DNA of 64,000 bases. Source: Nitrosomonas sp. Its GTDB lineage: Bacteria; Pseudomonadota; Gammaproteobacteria; Burkholderiales; Nitrosomonadaceae. The number at the start of each line of letters is the position of its first letter. Positions within the stretch are counted from its first letter, which is position 1. The notes under the pieces were generated by a model that made no database searches, was not told where the DNA came from, and saw only the letters and a program-made list of their open reading frames with translations. Positions 29,561 to 38,749 of the stretch are shown here, piece after piece. Where the stretch lies: assembly GCA_016703745.1 (NCBI GenBank), contig JADJBK010000006.1, positions 2,442,178-2,506,177 of the forward strand. The letters are read 5' to 3'. The translations under genes and the position numbers were made by a program.

Positions 29561-30733
29561 ATGACTAAAGAACTGGAGCTGGAGACACTGGCCATCCATG
29601 CTGGAATTGAGCGCAGTCAATTCAATGAACATTCTGAGGCACTCTATCTGACCTCCAGTTTCGTTTTTGATAGTGCCGCACAGGCGGCAGCACGTTTTTC
29701 TGGAGATGAGCCGGGCAACATCTATTCCCGGTTCACCAATCCAACAGTTTCGATGATGCAGACGCGCCTTGCTGCGCTGGAAGGTGCTGAAGCCTGTATT
29801 GCAACCGCATCGGGTATGTCGGCTATTTTGTCGTGTGTCATGGGCCTGCTGTCTGCAGGAGATCACGTTGTTGCCTCACGCAGTATTTTTGGCTCGACCG
29901 TCAATCTTTTCTCTAATATTATCAGTCGTTTTAATATCGAAACCACCTTTGTTTCAGCGACTGATCCAACTGAATGGCAACAAGCCATCAAATCCAATAC
30001 CCGCTTGTTTTTTCTGGAAACACCTTCCAATCCGTTAACAGAAATTTCCGATATTGCAATATTGGCAGACATTGCTCGCAAACACAGGGTATGGCTAGTG
30101 GTTGATAACTGTTTCTGTACGCCTGCATTACAACAGCCACTCAAGCTGGGAGCAGATATCGTCATTCATTCTGCGACCAAATATCTGGATGGTCAGGGTA
30201 GGGTGCTGGGTGGCGCCGTATTAGGTAATAAAGATCTGCTGATGGATGGGGGAGTATTCGCCTTTTTGCGTACGGCGGGGCCGACATTGAGCGCATTCAA
30301 CGCCTGGGTCATCCTGAAAGGATTGGAAACCCTGAATTTAAGAATGCAGGCTCATTCTGCGCATGCGCTTGAAATTGCGCAGTGGCTCGAAACTCATCCG
30401 AATGTTGCACGGGTTTACTATCCGGGGCTATCCTCGCATCCGCAGCATACGCTCGCGATGCAGCAGCAGAAAACGGGTGGTGGAATCGTTTCGTTTGAAA
30501 TTACGGGTGGCAGAAGTAGAGCATGGCAAGTTATCGATTCTGTTCAGCTATTGTCGATTACCGCGAATCTGGGAGACACCAAAAGCACGCTTACTCACCC
30601 TGCTTCCACAACACATGGGCGCATCAGCCAGCAGGCGCGGGATGCAGCCGGCATCACCGAAGGACTGTTGCGTATTGCGGTAGGGCTGGAGTCACCTGAG
30701 GATATCAAGGCAGATTTGTCACGCGGCCTATGA
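29561..30733 (+). CDS. metZ: O-succinylhomoserine sulfhydrylase
   Basis: MetZ forms homocysteine from O-succinylhomoserine and sulfide in methionine synthesis. The 390-residue PLP enzyme of the Cys/Met-metabolism family begins LETLAIHAGIERSQFNEHSEA and has the PLP lysine in HSATKYLDGQGRVLGG. The purF-metZ neighbourhood supports MetZ over cystathionine gamma-synthase. It is 16 bases after purF and 16 before ilvA. Confidence 0.95.
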   Translation: MTKELELETLAIHAGIERSQFNEHSEALYLTSSFVFDSAAQAAARFSGDEPGNIYSRFTNPTVSMMQTRLAALEGAEACIATASGMSAILSCVMGLLSAGDHVVASRSIFGSTVNLFSNIISRFNIETTFVSATDPTEWQQAIKSNTRLFFLETPSNPLTEISDIAILADIARKHRVWLVVDNCFCTPALQQPLKLGADIVIHSATKYLDGQGRVLGGAVLGNKDLLMDGGVFAFLRTAGPTLSAFNAWVILKGLETLNLRMQAHSAHALEIAQWLETHPNVARVYYPGLSSHPQHTLAMQQQKTGGGIVSFEITGGRSRAWQVIDSVQLLSITANLGDTKSTLTHPASTTHGRISQQARDAAGITEGLLRIAVGLESPEDIKADLSRGL

Positions 30734-30749
30734 AAACGATGCTCCGTAA

Positions 30750-32261
30750 ATGAAGCATGATTATCTACAAAAAATACTGACTGCTTCTGTCTATGATGTC
30801 GCAGTAGAAACCCCACTCGAGGAGGTTTCACTACTTTCCTCGCGCATGCATAACCGGATTTATCTCAAGCGAGAAGACCTGCAGCAGGTCTTCTCCTTCA
30901 AGCTGCGAGGCGCCTACAACAAAATGGCCAAACTCACACCCGAGCTGCTGCAGCATGGCGTGATTGCAGCTTCTGCTGGGAATCACGCCCAGGGTGTGGC
31001 GCTGGCGTCGCAAAAACTTGGTTGTCCGGCCACGATTGTAATGCCGACTACTACTCCGCAGATCAAGGTTAACGCCGTGATGGCACGTGGTGCAACTGTG
31101 CTGCTGCATGGGGATTCCTACAATGATGCTTACGAATACGCATTACAACTGGCGGAAAGGGAAGGTACTACCTTCGTGCATCCCTACGATGATCCTGACG
31201 TCATCGCTGGTCAGGGAACCATTGGTATGGAAATTCTGCGTCAACATCCAGACAAAATACATGCTATTTTTGTCCCGATCGGTGGTGGGGGATTGATTGC
31301 CGGTATCGCTGTCTATATCAAACAACTTCACCCACTAACAAAAATAATTGGTGTAGAGCCAATCGATTCCGATGCCATGTTTCAGTCATTACAAGCTGGA
31401 CGACGTGTTACTCTCTCGCAGGTTGGGTTATTTGCTGATGGCGTAGCGGTTCGTCAGGTTGGGGAAGAAACCTTCCGCTTATGTCAGGAGTGGGTGGATG
31501 AAATTATCCTGGTCGATTCTGATGCTATCTGCGCGGCAACTAAGGATATTTTCGAGGATACGCGCGTCATTCTTGAACCATCTGGTGCGCTGTCGGTTGC
31601 CGGGCTCAAGGCTTATGTCGAGCGCGAGCATCTGCAGCATGAAACTCTGGTGGCGATTGCCTCTGGGGCCAATATGAATTTTGATCGCTTACGTCATATT
31701 TCCGAGCGTGCGGAATTGGGTGAGCAGCGTGAAGCGATCCTGGCAGTCACCATTCCGGAAAAACCAGGTAGTTTCAAGAATTTCTGTAACTTGCTGGGGA
31801 TGTTAAGCATTACCGAATTCAACTATCGCTATGCCGATACCAGCGAAGCGCACGTATTTGTCGGTGTGTCGGTCAGGAACAAAGGAGAAGCGCTGGATCT
31901 GATTCAGCGCCTGCAGGCAAATGCTCTGCAGACGGAAGATATGACCACCAATGAAATGGCTAAGCTGCATGTGCGTCATATGGTTGGTGGGCGTTCGTAT
32001 CAGGTAAAAAACGAAATTCTTTACCGCTTTGAATTTCCGGATCGTCCTGGTGCACTGATAAATTTTCTGAACCAGATGAGCAGTCACTGGAACATCAGCC
32101 TGTTCCATTATCGTAATCATGGCGCAGATTTTGGGCGTGTACTGGTCGGCATGCAAGTGCCGCCTGATGAAAAAAATGAGTTTGGTGTTTTTCTCGACAA
32201 ACTTGGCTATCGTCATTGGGATGAAAGTGACAACCCGGCATATAAGCTTTTTTTGTCTTGA
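30750..32261 (+). CDS. ilvA: Threonine ammonia-lyase (biosynthetic)
   Basis: IlvA deaminates threonine to 2-oxobutanoate, the first step to isoleucine. The 503-residue protein has the PLP lysine in FSFKLRGAYNKM, the GGGGLIAGIA phosphate loop, and two C-terminal ACT-like regulatory regions (about 325-500) expected to sense isoleucine. Full length for the biosynthetic, isoleucine-inhibited form. Confidence 0.97.
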   Translation: MKHDYLQKILTASVYDVAVETPLEEVSLLSSRMHNRIYLKREDLQQVFSFKLRGAYNKMAKLTPELLQHGVIAASAGNHAQGVALASQKLGCPATIVMPTTTPQIKVNAVMARGATVLLHGDSYNDAYEYALQLAEREGTTFVHPYDDPDVIAGQGTIGMEILRQHPDKIHAIFVPIGGGGLIAGIAVYIKQLHPLTKIIGVEPIDSDAMFQSLQAGRRVTLSQVGLFADGVAVRQVGEETFRLCQEWVDEIILVDSDAICAATKDIFEDTRVILEPSGALSVAGLKAYVEREHLQHETLVAIASGANMNFDRLRHISERAELGEQREAILAVTIPEKPGSFKNFCNLLGMLSITEFNYRYADTSEAHVFVGVSVRNKGEALDLIQRLQANALQTEDMTTNEMAKLHVRHMVGGRSYQVKNEILYRFEFPDRPGALINFLNQMSSHWNISLFHYRNHGADFGRVLVGMQVPPDEKNEFGVFLDKLGYRHWDESDNPAYKLFLS

Positions 32262-32390
32262 ATTCTTGGCTAAGCTCCATAAATTTAGGCTGTTCACGTA
32301 TTAACACCTTGCGAGCATTGTTAATACTGTTCCGTGTTCGGTTTTTGGTAACATCCCTCTTCCCTTCTTAATACTTATTAAAAATATTTT

Positions 32391-32939
32391 ATGAATTTAG
32401 ATAGAGTCAGTTCCGGTAACAATCTTCCCGATGAAATTAATGTCATTATCGAAATACCTGCCTTAAGTGATCCCGTTAAATACGAAGTTGATAAAGAAAC
32501 GGGCGCGATGTTTGTTGATCGTTTCATGAGTTCAGCGATGCACTATCCCTGTAATTATGGTTATGTGCCGCATACCTTGTCGAAGGATGGTGATCCGGTG
32601 GATGTGCTGGTAGTGACGCCCGTACCGTTGATTGTTGGTTCAGTTGTTCAATGCCGACCAATTGGGGTGCTGAAAATGACAGACGAATCGGGTGACGATG
32701 CGAAGATACTTGCGGTTCCAATCAACCGGTTGTGCAAGGCCTACCAGAAAGTGCAGTTGCTGGATGATATGCCTCCTTTATTACTGGAGCAGATCGCACA
32801 CTTCTTTGAGCATTACAAGGATCTGGATGAAGGGAAATGGGTTCGTGTACAGGACTGGGGCGGGCTTGAAGATGCTAAACAGGAAATTCTGTCGAGTATT
32901 GCTATGTACAAGGAAGCACCCGTCAAGCCTAATTTCTGA
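32391..32939 (+). CDS. ppa: Inorganic pyrophosphatase (class A)
   Basis: Ppa hydrolyses pyrophosphate and so pulls biosynthetic reactions forward. The 182-residue protein has the class A signature DGDPVDVLV with its metal-binding aspartates, DDAKILAVP and a YGYVPHT segment. It stands alone 129 bases after ilvA and is followed by a convergent terminator. Confidence 0.97.
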   Translation: MNLDRVSSGNNLPDEINVIIEIPALSDPVKYEVDKETGAMFVDRFMSSAMHYPCNYGYVPHTLSKDGDPVDVLVVTPVPLIVGSVVQCRPIGVLKMTDESGDDAKILAVPINRLCKAYQKVQLLDDMPPLLLEQIAHFFEHYKDLDEGKWVRVQDWGGLEDAKQEILSSIAMYKEAPVKPNF

Positions 32940-32961
32940 TTTAATATTGAGCAAAAACAAG

Positions 32962-32993
32962 ACGCCTGCTGGATAAAATTACCCAGCAGGCGT
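32962..32993. terminator. Bidirectional terminator between ppa and the subtilisin-like gene
   Basis: ACGCCTGCTGG (32962-32972) pairs perfectly with CCAGCAGGCGT (32983-32993) over a 10-nt loop. The reverse strand follows it with CTTGTTTTTGC, a good U-tract. It lies 23 bases after ppa and 7 before the stop of the reverse-strand protease gene, so it can serve both. Confidence 0.85.
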
Positions 32994-33000
32994 TGCCGAT

Positions 33001-34806
33001 TTAGTTGATCACATTGACAGTTTTTTGGGTGGTGTTGCCTTCCGCATCACTGGCCTCTACCGTGATGATGAACCATGTACCACGTGGGGCATCATCCCAG
33101 CTTCTCCAGCGATAGCCTACTGTATTGCCGGAGTGGGAAGCAACGAGGTTGCCGTTGATAGACAACGTCATTTTTTCCGTGGTCTCACTGGCTTTGGCGA
33201 TTACCGTCTGGTTACGTTTCACTTTCATGCCGTCAGTAAGATTGAACTCTGTAATTTCAGGTAATGCCGGGTCGGTAACGGGATCATCTGATTTATCAGA
33301 ATTTTTTACAGTGACAATGACCGGTGCAGAGTTTCCTTGATTACCAGCTGCATCGAACGCATGGGCGGTTATAGTGTGTTCTCCCTCTTGCAGTTGGGTG
33401 GTATCAAGCATAAAGGCAAAAGGTGCATTGATATCACTAATGGTCGACTGTCCATTGACGCGCAACTCTACTCGCACCACCCCTTTGTTGTCAGAATAAT
33501 TCACATCCACTGGAACACTGCCTGATATTTGCCCACCTGTCGGGGATGCAATACTGATCTCGGGTGATATGTTATCTACACTAATTTTTTCATAAGCGGC
33601 TTCCACAGCGCGCGCAGCATCGATACGTCCATGACCATAATATTGATCAAATCCGGGTTCGCCTAAATCAATCGCCGTTGTCTTGAGTAGTTCATCGACA
33701 TCTGCAGGCGTGAGATCTGGATTAGCCGATAACATCAACGCGACAGTGGCGGCAGTAATCGGGCTGGAAAAGGAGGTGCCGGAAACATAACTATAGCCAC
33801 CACCATTGGTTGTCGTGTAAATACTGACGCCTGGTGCGGCGATATCGACCAGCGGTCCATAAGTCGACCAACTGGCGCGGGCATCATTGCTGCCAGTGGC
33901 AGAGGCGACAATCAGGGCATCAGTAGGAGGAGAGTTTAGCAGTGCACCGGTATTGCCAGCCGACATGACGACAACCCCACCCTTGCTGCGCATATAATTG
34001 GCAGCATTGTGAATCGTTGTGCTGTCTGCGCCACCGTAGCTGAGATTAGCCACTTGCGCACCGTTATCTGCCGCCCAGCGAATTGCCTGTGCCATAGTGC
34101 TGATGTAGGCCATGCCGTCAGGACGAGCAATGCGAATCGGCATGATACGCGCATTCCACGCTACTCCGGCGCTGCCCTGGCCATTGTTGGCGGCTGCAGC
34201 CGCAGCACCAGCTACTTTGGTGCCATGGCCGTAAATATCCGAACTGTCTGCATTGTTGTCGTACATGTTCCAGCCAGGAACCATGTTGACTGCGAGATCA
34301 GGGTGGCTGCTATCTACTCCGGTATCGAGAATCGCGATGGTGATGCCATCACCGGATGTAATATCCCATGCAGCAGGTGCGCCTATCTTGGGTAGCGCCC
34401 AACTATTTCCCAGGGAGGGATCGGTGACGATTTGTTCTGGTTCGATCAGTCTGTCAAGTTCGACAAACTTAAAACGCTTGTCTTTGCGGAGCTTGTTCAT
34501 GAATTTGACTTCATCCACGCCATCCGGCAGTTCATAAATATGGGCATTGAGTTTTGCCAGTTTGCGTCGGGACTTGATACCATCCACCTTATCGAGGGAT
34601 TGTGCAGTCACACCCGCGCGTGGAGTGACCAGCAAGCGACCCTTGGCCCATTTGCCGGAATCGGGGGATGACTTTGAAATAACGGGCTGCTTGCCGTTTG
34701 CTTCTTTGGTTACTTTGGCAGTACTTGCACCAGGAAACGCAACTAATAAACCCAGAAATAGCAAATGAATGGTAATACGGTGTTTGGGAAACAAAAAAGA
34801 TTGCAT
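33001..34806 (-). CDS. Secreted subtilisin-like serine protease (S8) with C-terminal Ig-like domains
   Basis: The 601-residue preproprotein has a signal peptide (1-30), an inhibitor-like propeptide (about 55-125) and an S8 catalytic domain (about 135-410). The triad is Asp161 (ILDTGVD), His194 (YGHGTK) and Ser345 (SGTSFSSP), with oxyanion Asn285 (SAGN). Two Ig-like segments (about 420-505 and 515-601) follow, probably for surface or substrate binding. All catalytic residues are intact, so it should be active outside the cytoplasm. The start has AGGAG nearby. Its leader carries a cyclic-di-GMP riboswitch (34884-34968), so expression probably depends on c-di-GMP. Confidence 0.93.
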   Translation of the reverse strand: MQSFLFPKHRITIHLLFLGLLVAFPGASTAKVTKEANGKQPVISKSSPDSGKWAKGRLLVTPRAGVTAQSLDKVDGIKSRRKLAKLNAHIYELPDGVDEVKFMNKLRKDKRFKFVELDRLIEPEQIVTDPSLGNSWALPKIGAPAAWDITSGDGITIAILDTGVDSSHPDLAVNMVPGWNMYDNNADSSDIYGHGTKVAGAAAAAANNGQGSAGVAWNARIMPIRIARPDGMAYISTMAQAIRWAADNGAQVANLSYGGADSTTIHNAANYMRSKGGVVVMSAGNTGALLNSPPTDALIVASATGSNDARASWSTYGPLVDIAAPGVSIYTTTNGGGYSYVSGTSFSSPITAATVALMLSANPDLTPADVDELLKTTAIDLGEPGFDQYYGHGRIDAARAVEAAYEKISVDNISPEISIASPTGGQISGSVPVDVNYSDNKGVVRVELRVNGQSTISDINAPFAFMLDTTQLQEGEHTITAHAFDAAGNQGNSAPVIVTVKNSDKSDDPVTDPALPEITEFNLTDGMKVKRNQTVIAKASETTEKMTLSINGNLVASHSGNTVGYRWRSWDDAPRGTWFIITVEASDAEGNTTQKTVNVIN

Positions 34807-34827
34807 GATGCTTGGCTCCTGTAGTTG

Positions 34828-34862
34828 AAAAAATGCCGACTAAAGGTTTGCAAGCACGCTTG
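34828..34862 (-). promoter_or_regulatory. Possible expression platform of the riboswitch (terminator-like TCGGCA plus T6)
   Basis: On the reverse strand TCGGCA (34834-34839) is followed by six T (34828-34833). Its complement TGCCGA (34887-34892) lies in the 3' strand of the aptamer. A small hairpin CAAGC/GCTTG (34851-34862) lies between. Pairing of the two hexamers would make a terminator-like stem competing with the folded aptamer. The stem is only 6 bp, so this is tentative. Confidence 0.45.
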
Positions 34863-34883
34863 AGTGGAAAGCATGAAATGCGA

Positions 34884-34968
34884 ACTTCGGCAACCCCGCT
34901 TTCTTGAGCATTTGTCAAGATCGGAAGCTTTGCGCCCCTACCTCACGATAGGTTAGCCTTTATCGGTA
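34884..34968 (-). ncRNA. Cyclic-di-GMP-I (GEMM-I) riboswitch
   Basis: The reverse strand of the protease leader matches the GEMM-I aptamer part by part. It has AAAGGCTAACC, then P2 CCTATC-GTGA-GGTAGG capped by a GNRA tetraloop, then the conserved GGGGCGCAAAGC joining segment. P3 follows (GCTT/AAGC and TCTTGA/TCAAGA), then GCGGGGTTGCCGAAG. The resemblance to the Vibrio Vc2 aptamer is close in both sequence and fold. It lies 78 bases before the start codon of the S8 protease gene. Known members bind c-di-GMP and control downstream genes in cis. Confidence 0.92.
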
Positions 34969-35089
34969 AGAGTTACTGACGGCGGTAGACTGGTAAACTT
35001 AAGATATTCTTTTTGAGACGTGACAAATACTTTTCTGTGAAACGACTTGTTAGTATTCGACAAATAACATATTGAGATGAAATAACCTA

Positions 35090-35473
35090 ATGACGAACAA
35101 CGAAAAATACCGTATCGAAGTCAAGGTCAAAACCACTTATCTACCGGATCAATCAGATGCTGAGGCAGAGCACTTCGTCTTTGCCTACACAATCACTATT
35201 GTTAATATTGGTAGTGTGGCGTCACAGCTCATCAGTCGCCACTGGATCATCACGGATGGGGATGGCAGCGTGCACGAGGTGAGGGGACTGGGGGTGGTGG
35301 GAGAACAACCTCTACTGAAATCTGGAGAGTGTTTTGAGTACACCAGTGGAACTGCAATTCTTACACCAGTGGGTTTCATGAAGGGTAGCTACCAGATGGT
35401 GGCTGAGGATGGCTTCTGTTTTTCCGTGGAGATACCCGAGTTTATTCTGAGTGTGCCGAGGGTGCTGCATTGA
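35090..35473 (+). CDS. apaG: ApaG domain protein
   Basis: ApaG is a small fibronectin-III-like beta-sandwich protein; its role is unsettled (named with ApaH, and linked to Co2+/Mg2+ phenotypes). The 127-residue product has the family segments SRHWIITDGDG and GVVGEQPLL and the late GSYQMV. It is divergent from the protease gene. Its stop overlaps the TTG start of the next gene. Confidence 0.95.
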   Translation: MTNNEKYRIEVKVKTTYLPDQSDAEAEHFVFAYTITIVNIGSVASQLISRHWIITDGDGSVHEVRGLGVVGEQPLLKSGECFEYTSGTAILTPVGFMKGSYQMVAEDGFCFSVEIPEFILSVPRVLH

Positions 35474-36195
35474 CTGATGGAGCGAATCTAAGCGGTAAGC
35501 TCTATCTGATTCCCACTCCGCTGGGTAAGGATGAGATCACGTCGGTTCTTCCAGCCGATGTGCAGCGGCGATTGTCTACCATCAGGCACTTTGTGGTAGA
35601 GCATCCAAAAACTGCTCGTTATTTTCTCAAACAGATTAATGGGTTGCCACCACTGGCATCTCTTGAACTCGCAGAACTCAACGAGCACACGGCAGCAAAA
35701 ATGCTCCCGGATTTACTCTTGCCGCTGCTGAATGGGTGGGATGTTGGATTGCTGTCAGAAGCTGGTTGTCCAGCGATTGCTGATCCGGGTGCGGCACTGG
35801 TGCGGCTCGCGCATCAACAGAACATCCAAGTAGTGCCACTTGTTGGGCCATCGGCCATTCTTCTGGCATTGATGGCTTCTGGCCTGAACGGACAACACTT
35901 TTGCTTCCACGGGTATTTGCCGGTTCCGCAGGATGAACGTGATCAGAAAATCCTGCAAATTGAGAAGCGTTCCCGGCAGGAAAATGAAACGCAGATATTT
36001 ATCGAAACGCCATACCGCAATCTGCGTTTACTGGAAGCGCTGCTATGTTGCTGTAACGCGCAGACACAACTGTGTCTGGCATGTAACCTGACGCTGACAA
36101 ACGAATATGTTTCCACTCGGACAGTGGGTGAGTGGCGTCAGAATAGCTTGCCAGTCATCCACAAGCAACCGGCTGTCTTTTTATTGCAGGGATAA
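35470..36195 (+). CDS. SAM-dependent methyltransferase of the RsmI/tetrapyrrole-methylase superfamily
   Basis: The 241-residue protein begins with GKLYLIPTPLG and has the SAM-binding motifs LLSEAGCPAIADPG and VVPLVGPSAILLALMASG, typical of RsmI-like methylases. It lacks the C-terminal part of true RsmI, like a shorter subfamily common in Betaproteobacteria. The true 16S rRNA C1402 enzyme is expected elsewhere, so its substrate is uncertain. The TTG start at 35470 overlaps the apaG stop (TTGA), indicating coupling. Confidence 0.88.
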   Translation: MTDGANLSGKLYLIPTPLGKDEITSVLPADVQRRLSTIRHFVVEHPKTARYFLKQINGLPPLASLELAELNEHTAAKMLPDLLLPLLNGWDVGLLSEAGCPAIADPGAALVRLAHQQNIQVVPLVGPSAILLALMASGLNGQHFCFHGYLPVPQDERDQKILQIEKRSRQENETQIFIETPYRNLRLLEALLCCCNAQTQLCLACNLTLTNEYVSTRTVGEWRQNSLPVIHKQPAVFLLQG

Positions 36196-36197
36196 GG

Positions 36198-36719
36198 ATG
36201 TCAAATTCGGTTTTTATAAAAACAACACGAAGCTTATACGCTGGTTGGGGTATCTTGCTGCTGTTATTCGGATTAGATGGGATGTACGCATACGCTCAGC
36301 CTGTGTTGGGCGTAAAGTTGGCCGTGGGTAGTCGCGCCACATCGCTGCATGCTGCTTCTACTATACATGCTGGAGGTGTATGGCATTCTCTTTACTTGCC
36401 GTATAGCCGGATCGGTCCGGTTTATCCGGCCCCGCCCTTTTATCCAGACTGTTTCTTATTCTTCAACTGTGGTGCTATTTTTGCACCTTATCCACCACTG
36501 ATGGAGCGTAGACAGAAATTACCACCTCCTGCAAAAGTTTATGGAGAGCAGTATCAGCCGGATGTCGCCATGGAAGCTTGGCGTGCCAGTCTACGATCCG
36601 CACCGACTCCTTTTCGTACCGACGAGCGCCTCATTCAACCTCAATTCCGCGATCATAGTCTGATTCGCCCGGAATACGAGAAAACTGGCAAGCCATTACT
36701 AAATTTGCCGTCGAGGTAA
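36198..36719 (+). CDS. Hypothetical secreted or membrane-anchored proline/tyrosine-rich protein
   Basis: I do not recognise this gene. The 173-residue product has an N-terminal hydrophobic segment (about 15-33) that could be a signal peptide ending AYAQ, two cysteines flanking CFLFFNC (about 84-90), and a middle and C-terminal part rich in Pro, Tyr and Arg. It starts two bases after the methyltransferase stop (TAAGGATG), so it is probably co-expressed. No catalytic motif is evident. Confidence 0.7.
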   Translation: MSNSVFIKTTRSLYAGWGILLLLFGLDGMYAYAQPVLGVKLAVGSRATSLHAASTIHAGGVWHSLYLPYSRIGPVYPAPPFYPDCFLFFNCGAIFAPYPPLMERRQKLPPPAKVYGEQYQPDVAMEAWRASLRSAPTPFRTDERLIQPQFRDHSLIRPEYEKTGKPLLNLPSR

Positions 36720-36767
36720 TACAAAGATATGCCACAGAATCCGGTCCATCTTCGATTCAGTTATCGA

Positions 36768-36806
36768 CTGTCATACGATCACAAATCATCTGACAGGTAG
36801 TTTTTT
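36768..36806 (+). terminator. Weak stem with T6 after the hypothetical gene
   Basis: CTGTCA (36768-36773) pairs with TGACAG (36791-36796), followed by GTAG and six T. It lies about 50 bases after the stop at 36719. The stem is short, so this is only a possible terminator. Confidence 0.35.
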
Positions 36807-36886
36807 GCTGAATATTCTTGTGGTTTTCCGAGTTGCTGTAGAGGGGATGTCGTAGTGGACAACCCAATTAAATACTTCCGAGTCGC

Positions 36887-37342
36887 TTAAAAAGGAATAT
36901 CGTCTTCCATGTCATCAAATCCGCTGCCGGTTGGAGCGTTGTTTTTGCTGCCGGAATGACTGCTCTGATCACTGTCGTGGTCATTTGGAGCATCCTGATG
37001 GCTTGCACCAGAACGGCTGCCAAGCATCTGCATGCGGTCGGCAACAATTTCGGTGGTATAGCGCTCAACGTTGGATTTATCCGTCCATTTACGAGTTTGT
37101 AAACGACCTTCAATATAAATCTGCGATCCTTTTTTGAGGTACTCGCCCGCGATTTCGGCTTGTTTGCCAAACATGACGATACGGTGCCATTCGGTACGTT
37201 CTTGTTTTTCTCCGGTTTTGTCTTTCCAGGTATCGGTAGTTGCAATATTCAGGTTTGCCATTGCATCTCCGCTGGGCATATAGCGAACTTCCGGATCACG
37301 TCCAAGATTTCCAATCAACATGACTTTGTTCAATGAGGCCAT
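36887..37342 (-). CDS. ssb: Single-stranded DNA-binding protein
   Basis: SSB coats single-stranded DNA in replication and repair. The 151-residue protein has an OB fold (about 1-110) starting [17 protein letters not shown], a flexible Gly/Ser-rich linker and the acidic interaction tip DDIPF at the very C-terminus. Its ATG directly follows the stop of the upstream MFS gene, so it is translated from the same transcript or from a promoter inside that gene. Confidence 0.98.
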   Translation of the reverse strand: MASLNKVMLIGNLGRDPEVRYMPSGDAMANLNIATTDTWKDKTGEKQERTEWHRIVMFGKQAEIAGEYLKKGSQIYIEGRLQTRKWTDKSNVERYTTEIVADRMQMLGSRSGASHQDAPNDHDSDQSSHSGSKNNAPTGSGFDDMEDDIPF

Positions 37343-38749
37343 TTATATACTCCTTTCCAGTAACTGAATCACTTTATCTTCCTCAAATCCTTTCATATCT
37401 ACTTTCAGGTAGGCAACTTGTTCATTGGCTAGTACCAGTGCTTCACTAACACCGGGTAATTTCACCAATGCCTCCGAGAGCTGACTGGCCTGGCTGCTAT
37501 CCATTTCACCAACCGCATACATTTTGGAACGTACCGCTGCTGGCGTCTGCATGGTGATCGCCAGCAACAACCAGATTACCAGCAGCCCGCTGCACAGAGC
37601 AGTCAAGGCAAAAGCACCGTAATGCTGAAACAGATAACCGCCAAGACTCGCCCCAACGAATGCGCCAAGAAACTGAGTGCTGCTGTAAATGCCAATGGCC
37701 GTACCTTTCGCGCCGACTGGCGCAATTTTGGAGATCAGAGAGGGCAGGCTGGCTTCGAGCAGATTGAATGCTGTAAAAAATACCAGCAGTGCGAAAGCCA
37801 GTCCCAATAGTGACTGACTGAACAGCCCCATAAGAATTTGCCCGGATAGTAGTAATGTTACAGCAGAAACAAATACAGGCTTCATCTTCGATTTCTTCTC
37901 GGCATAGATGATGGCCGGAAGAATCAGCATGATCGATAACACCAGCACCGGGAAATACACCTGCCAGTGATGATCAGCTGCAAGACCGGCGTTGCGTAAT
38001 GATAAAGGCACGACTAGCCATAATGCCATCAGTACTGCATGCAGAGCAAAAATGCCATAATTCAACCGCAGGAGTTGCGAATTGTTCAGTACTGTTTTGA
38101 AGCGGTTGGACGCGACTTCGGTATCCGAGTGGAAGCGACTGACAATCGGATCAGGCACCACCTGATAAACCACCCAGATGGCGAGTATCGCCAGTAAACC
38201 GGTCAGTAGGAAAATTCCCGGTACGCCGATCCAATGATTGAGTATGGGCGCCAATATCAGCGACAAGGCAAATACAACACCAATAGTCATGCCTATCATT
38301 GCCATGGCTTTAGTGCGGTGCTCTTCCCGGGTGAGATCCGCAGCAAGCGCCATGACTGCCGCCGAGATGGCTCCTGCCCCTTGCAGAATTCTACCAAAAA
38401 TGACCCAGTAAATATCAGCGGCGCTGGCTGCGACAAAGCTGCCCAGCGCAAATAGAATCAGCCCAAAATAAATAACCGGTTTGCGCCCAATCCGATCGGA
38501 TAACCAACCAAAAGGAATTTGCAAAACAGCTTGTGTCAGTCCGTAAGCGCCCAGTGCGATGCCGATCAGAGTAAAACTGGTTCCGCCCGGCATATCTTCC
38601 GCATAGAACGAGAATACCGGCAGAATAATAAACAGGCCAAGCATACGCAGCGCATATACGCCAGCAAGCCCGATGGAAGCCCGTAACTCCACCGGCGTCA
38701 TTTTCTCGGTAATTTCAGGAGAGGTTTTTGATGGAGAAGTCGATGACAT
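37343..38749 (-). CDS. MFS transporter of the YajR type with C-terminal alpha-beta domain
   Basis: The 468-residue protein has 12 predicted transmembrane helices with the MFS motif GWLSDRIGRKPVI between helices 2 and 3 and a second LQGAGAISAAVMALAADLTRE segment strongly like YajR. A 60-residue soluble C-terminal domain (about 408-468) resembles the ferredoxin-like YAM domain of YajR. The substrate of this group is not established. It lies directly upstream of ssb, a betaproteobacterial arrangement. Confidence 0.9.
   Translation of the reverse strand: MSSTSPSKTSPEITEKMTPVELRASIGLAGVYALRMLGLFIILPVFSFYAEDMPGGTSFTLIGIALGAYGLTQAVLQIPFGWLSDRIGRKPVIYFGLILFALGSFVAASAADIYWVIFGRILQGAGAISAAVMALAADLTREEHRTKAMAMIGMTIGVVFALSLILAPILNHWIGVPGIFLLTGLLAILAIWVVYQVVPDPIVSRFHSDTEVASNRFKTVLNNSQLLRLNYGIFALHAVLMALWLVVPLSLRNAGLAADHHWQVYFPVLVLSIMLILPAIIYAEKKSKMKPVFVSAVTLLLSGQILMGLFSQSLLGLAFALLVFFTAFNLLEASLPSLISKIAPVGAKGTAIGIYSSTQFLGAFVGASLGGYLFQHYGAFALTALCSGLLVIWLLLAITMQTPAAVRSKMYAVGEMDSSQASQLSEALVKLPGVSEALVLANEQVAYLKVDMKGFEEDKVIQLLERSI

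Noticed and set aside
34009..34395. Forward 128-residue frame inside the protease gene
   Set aside because: Antisense to the conserved catalytic domain of the subtilisin-like gene; a shadow frame.
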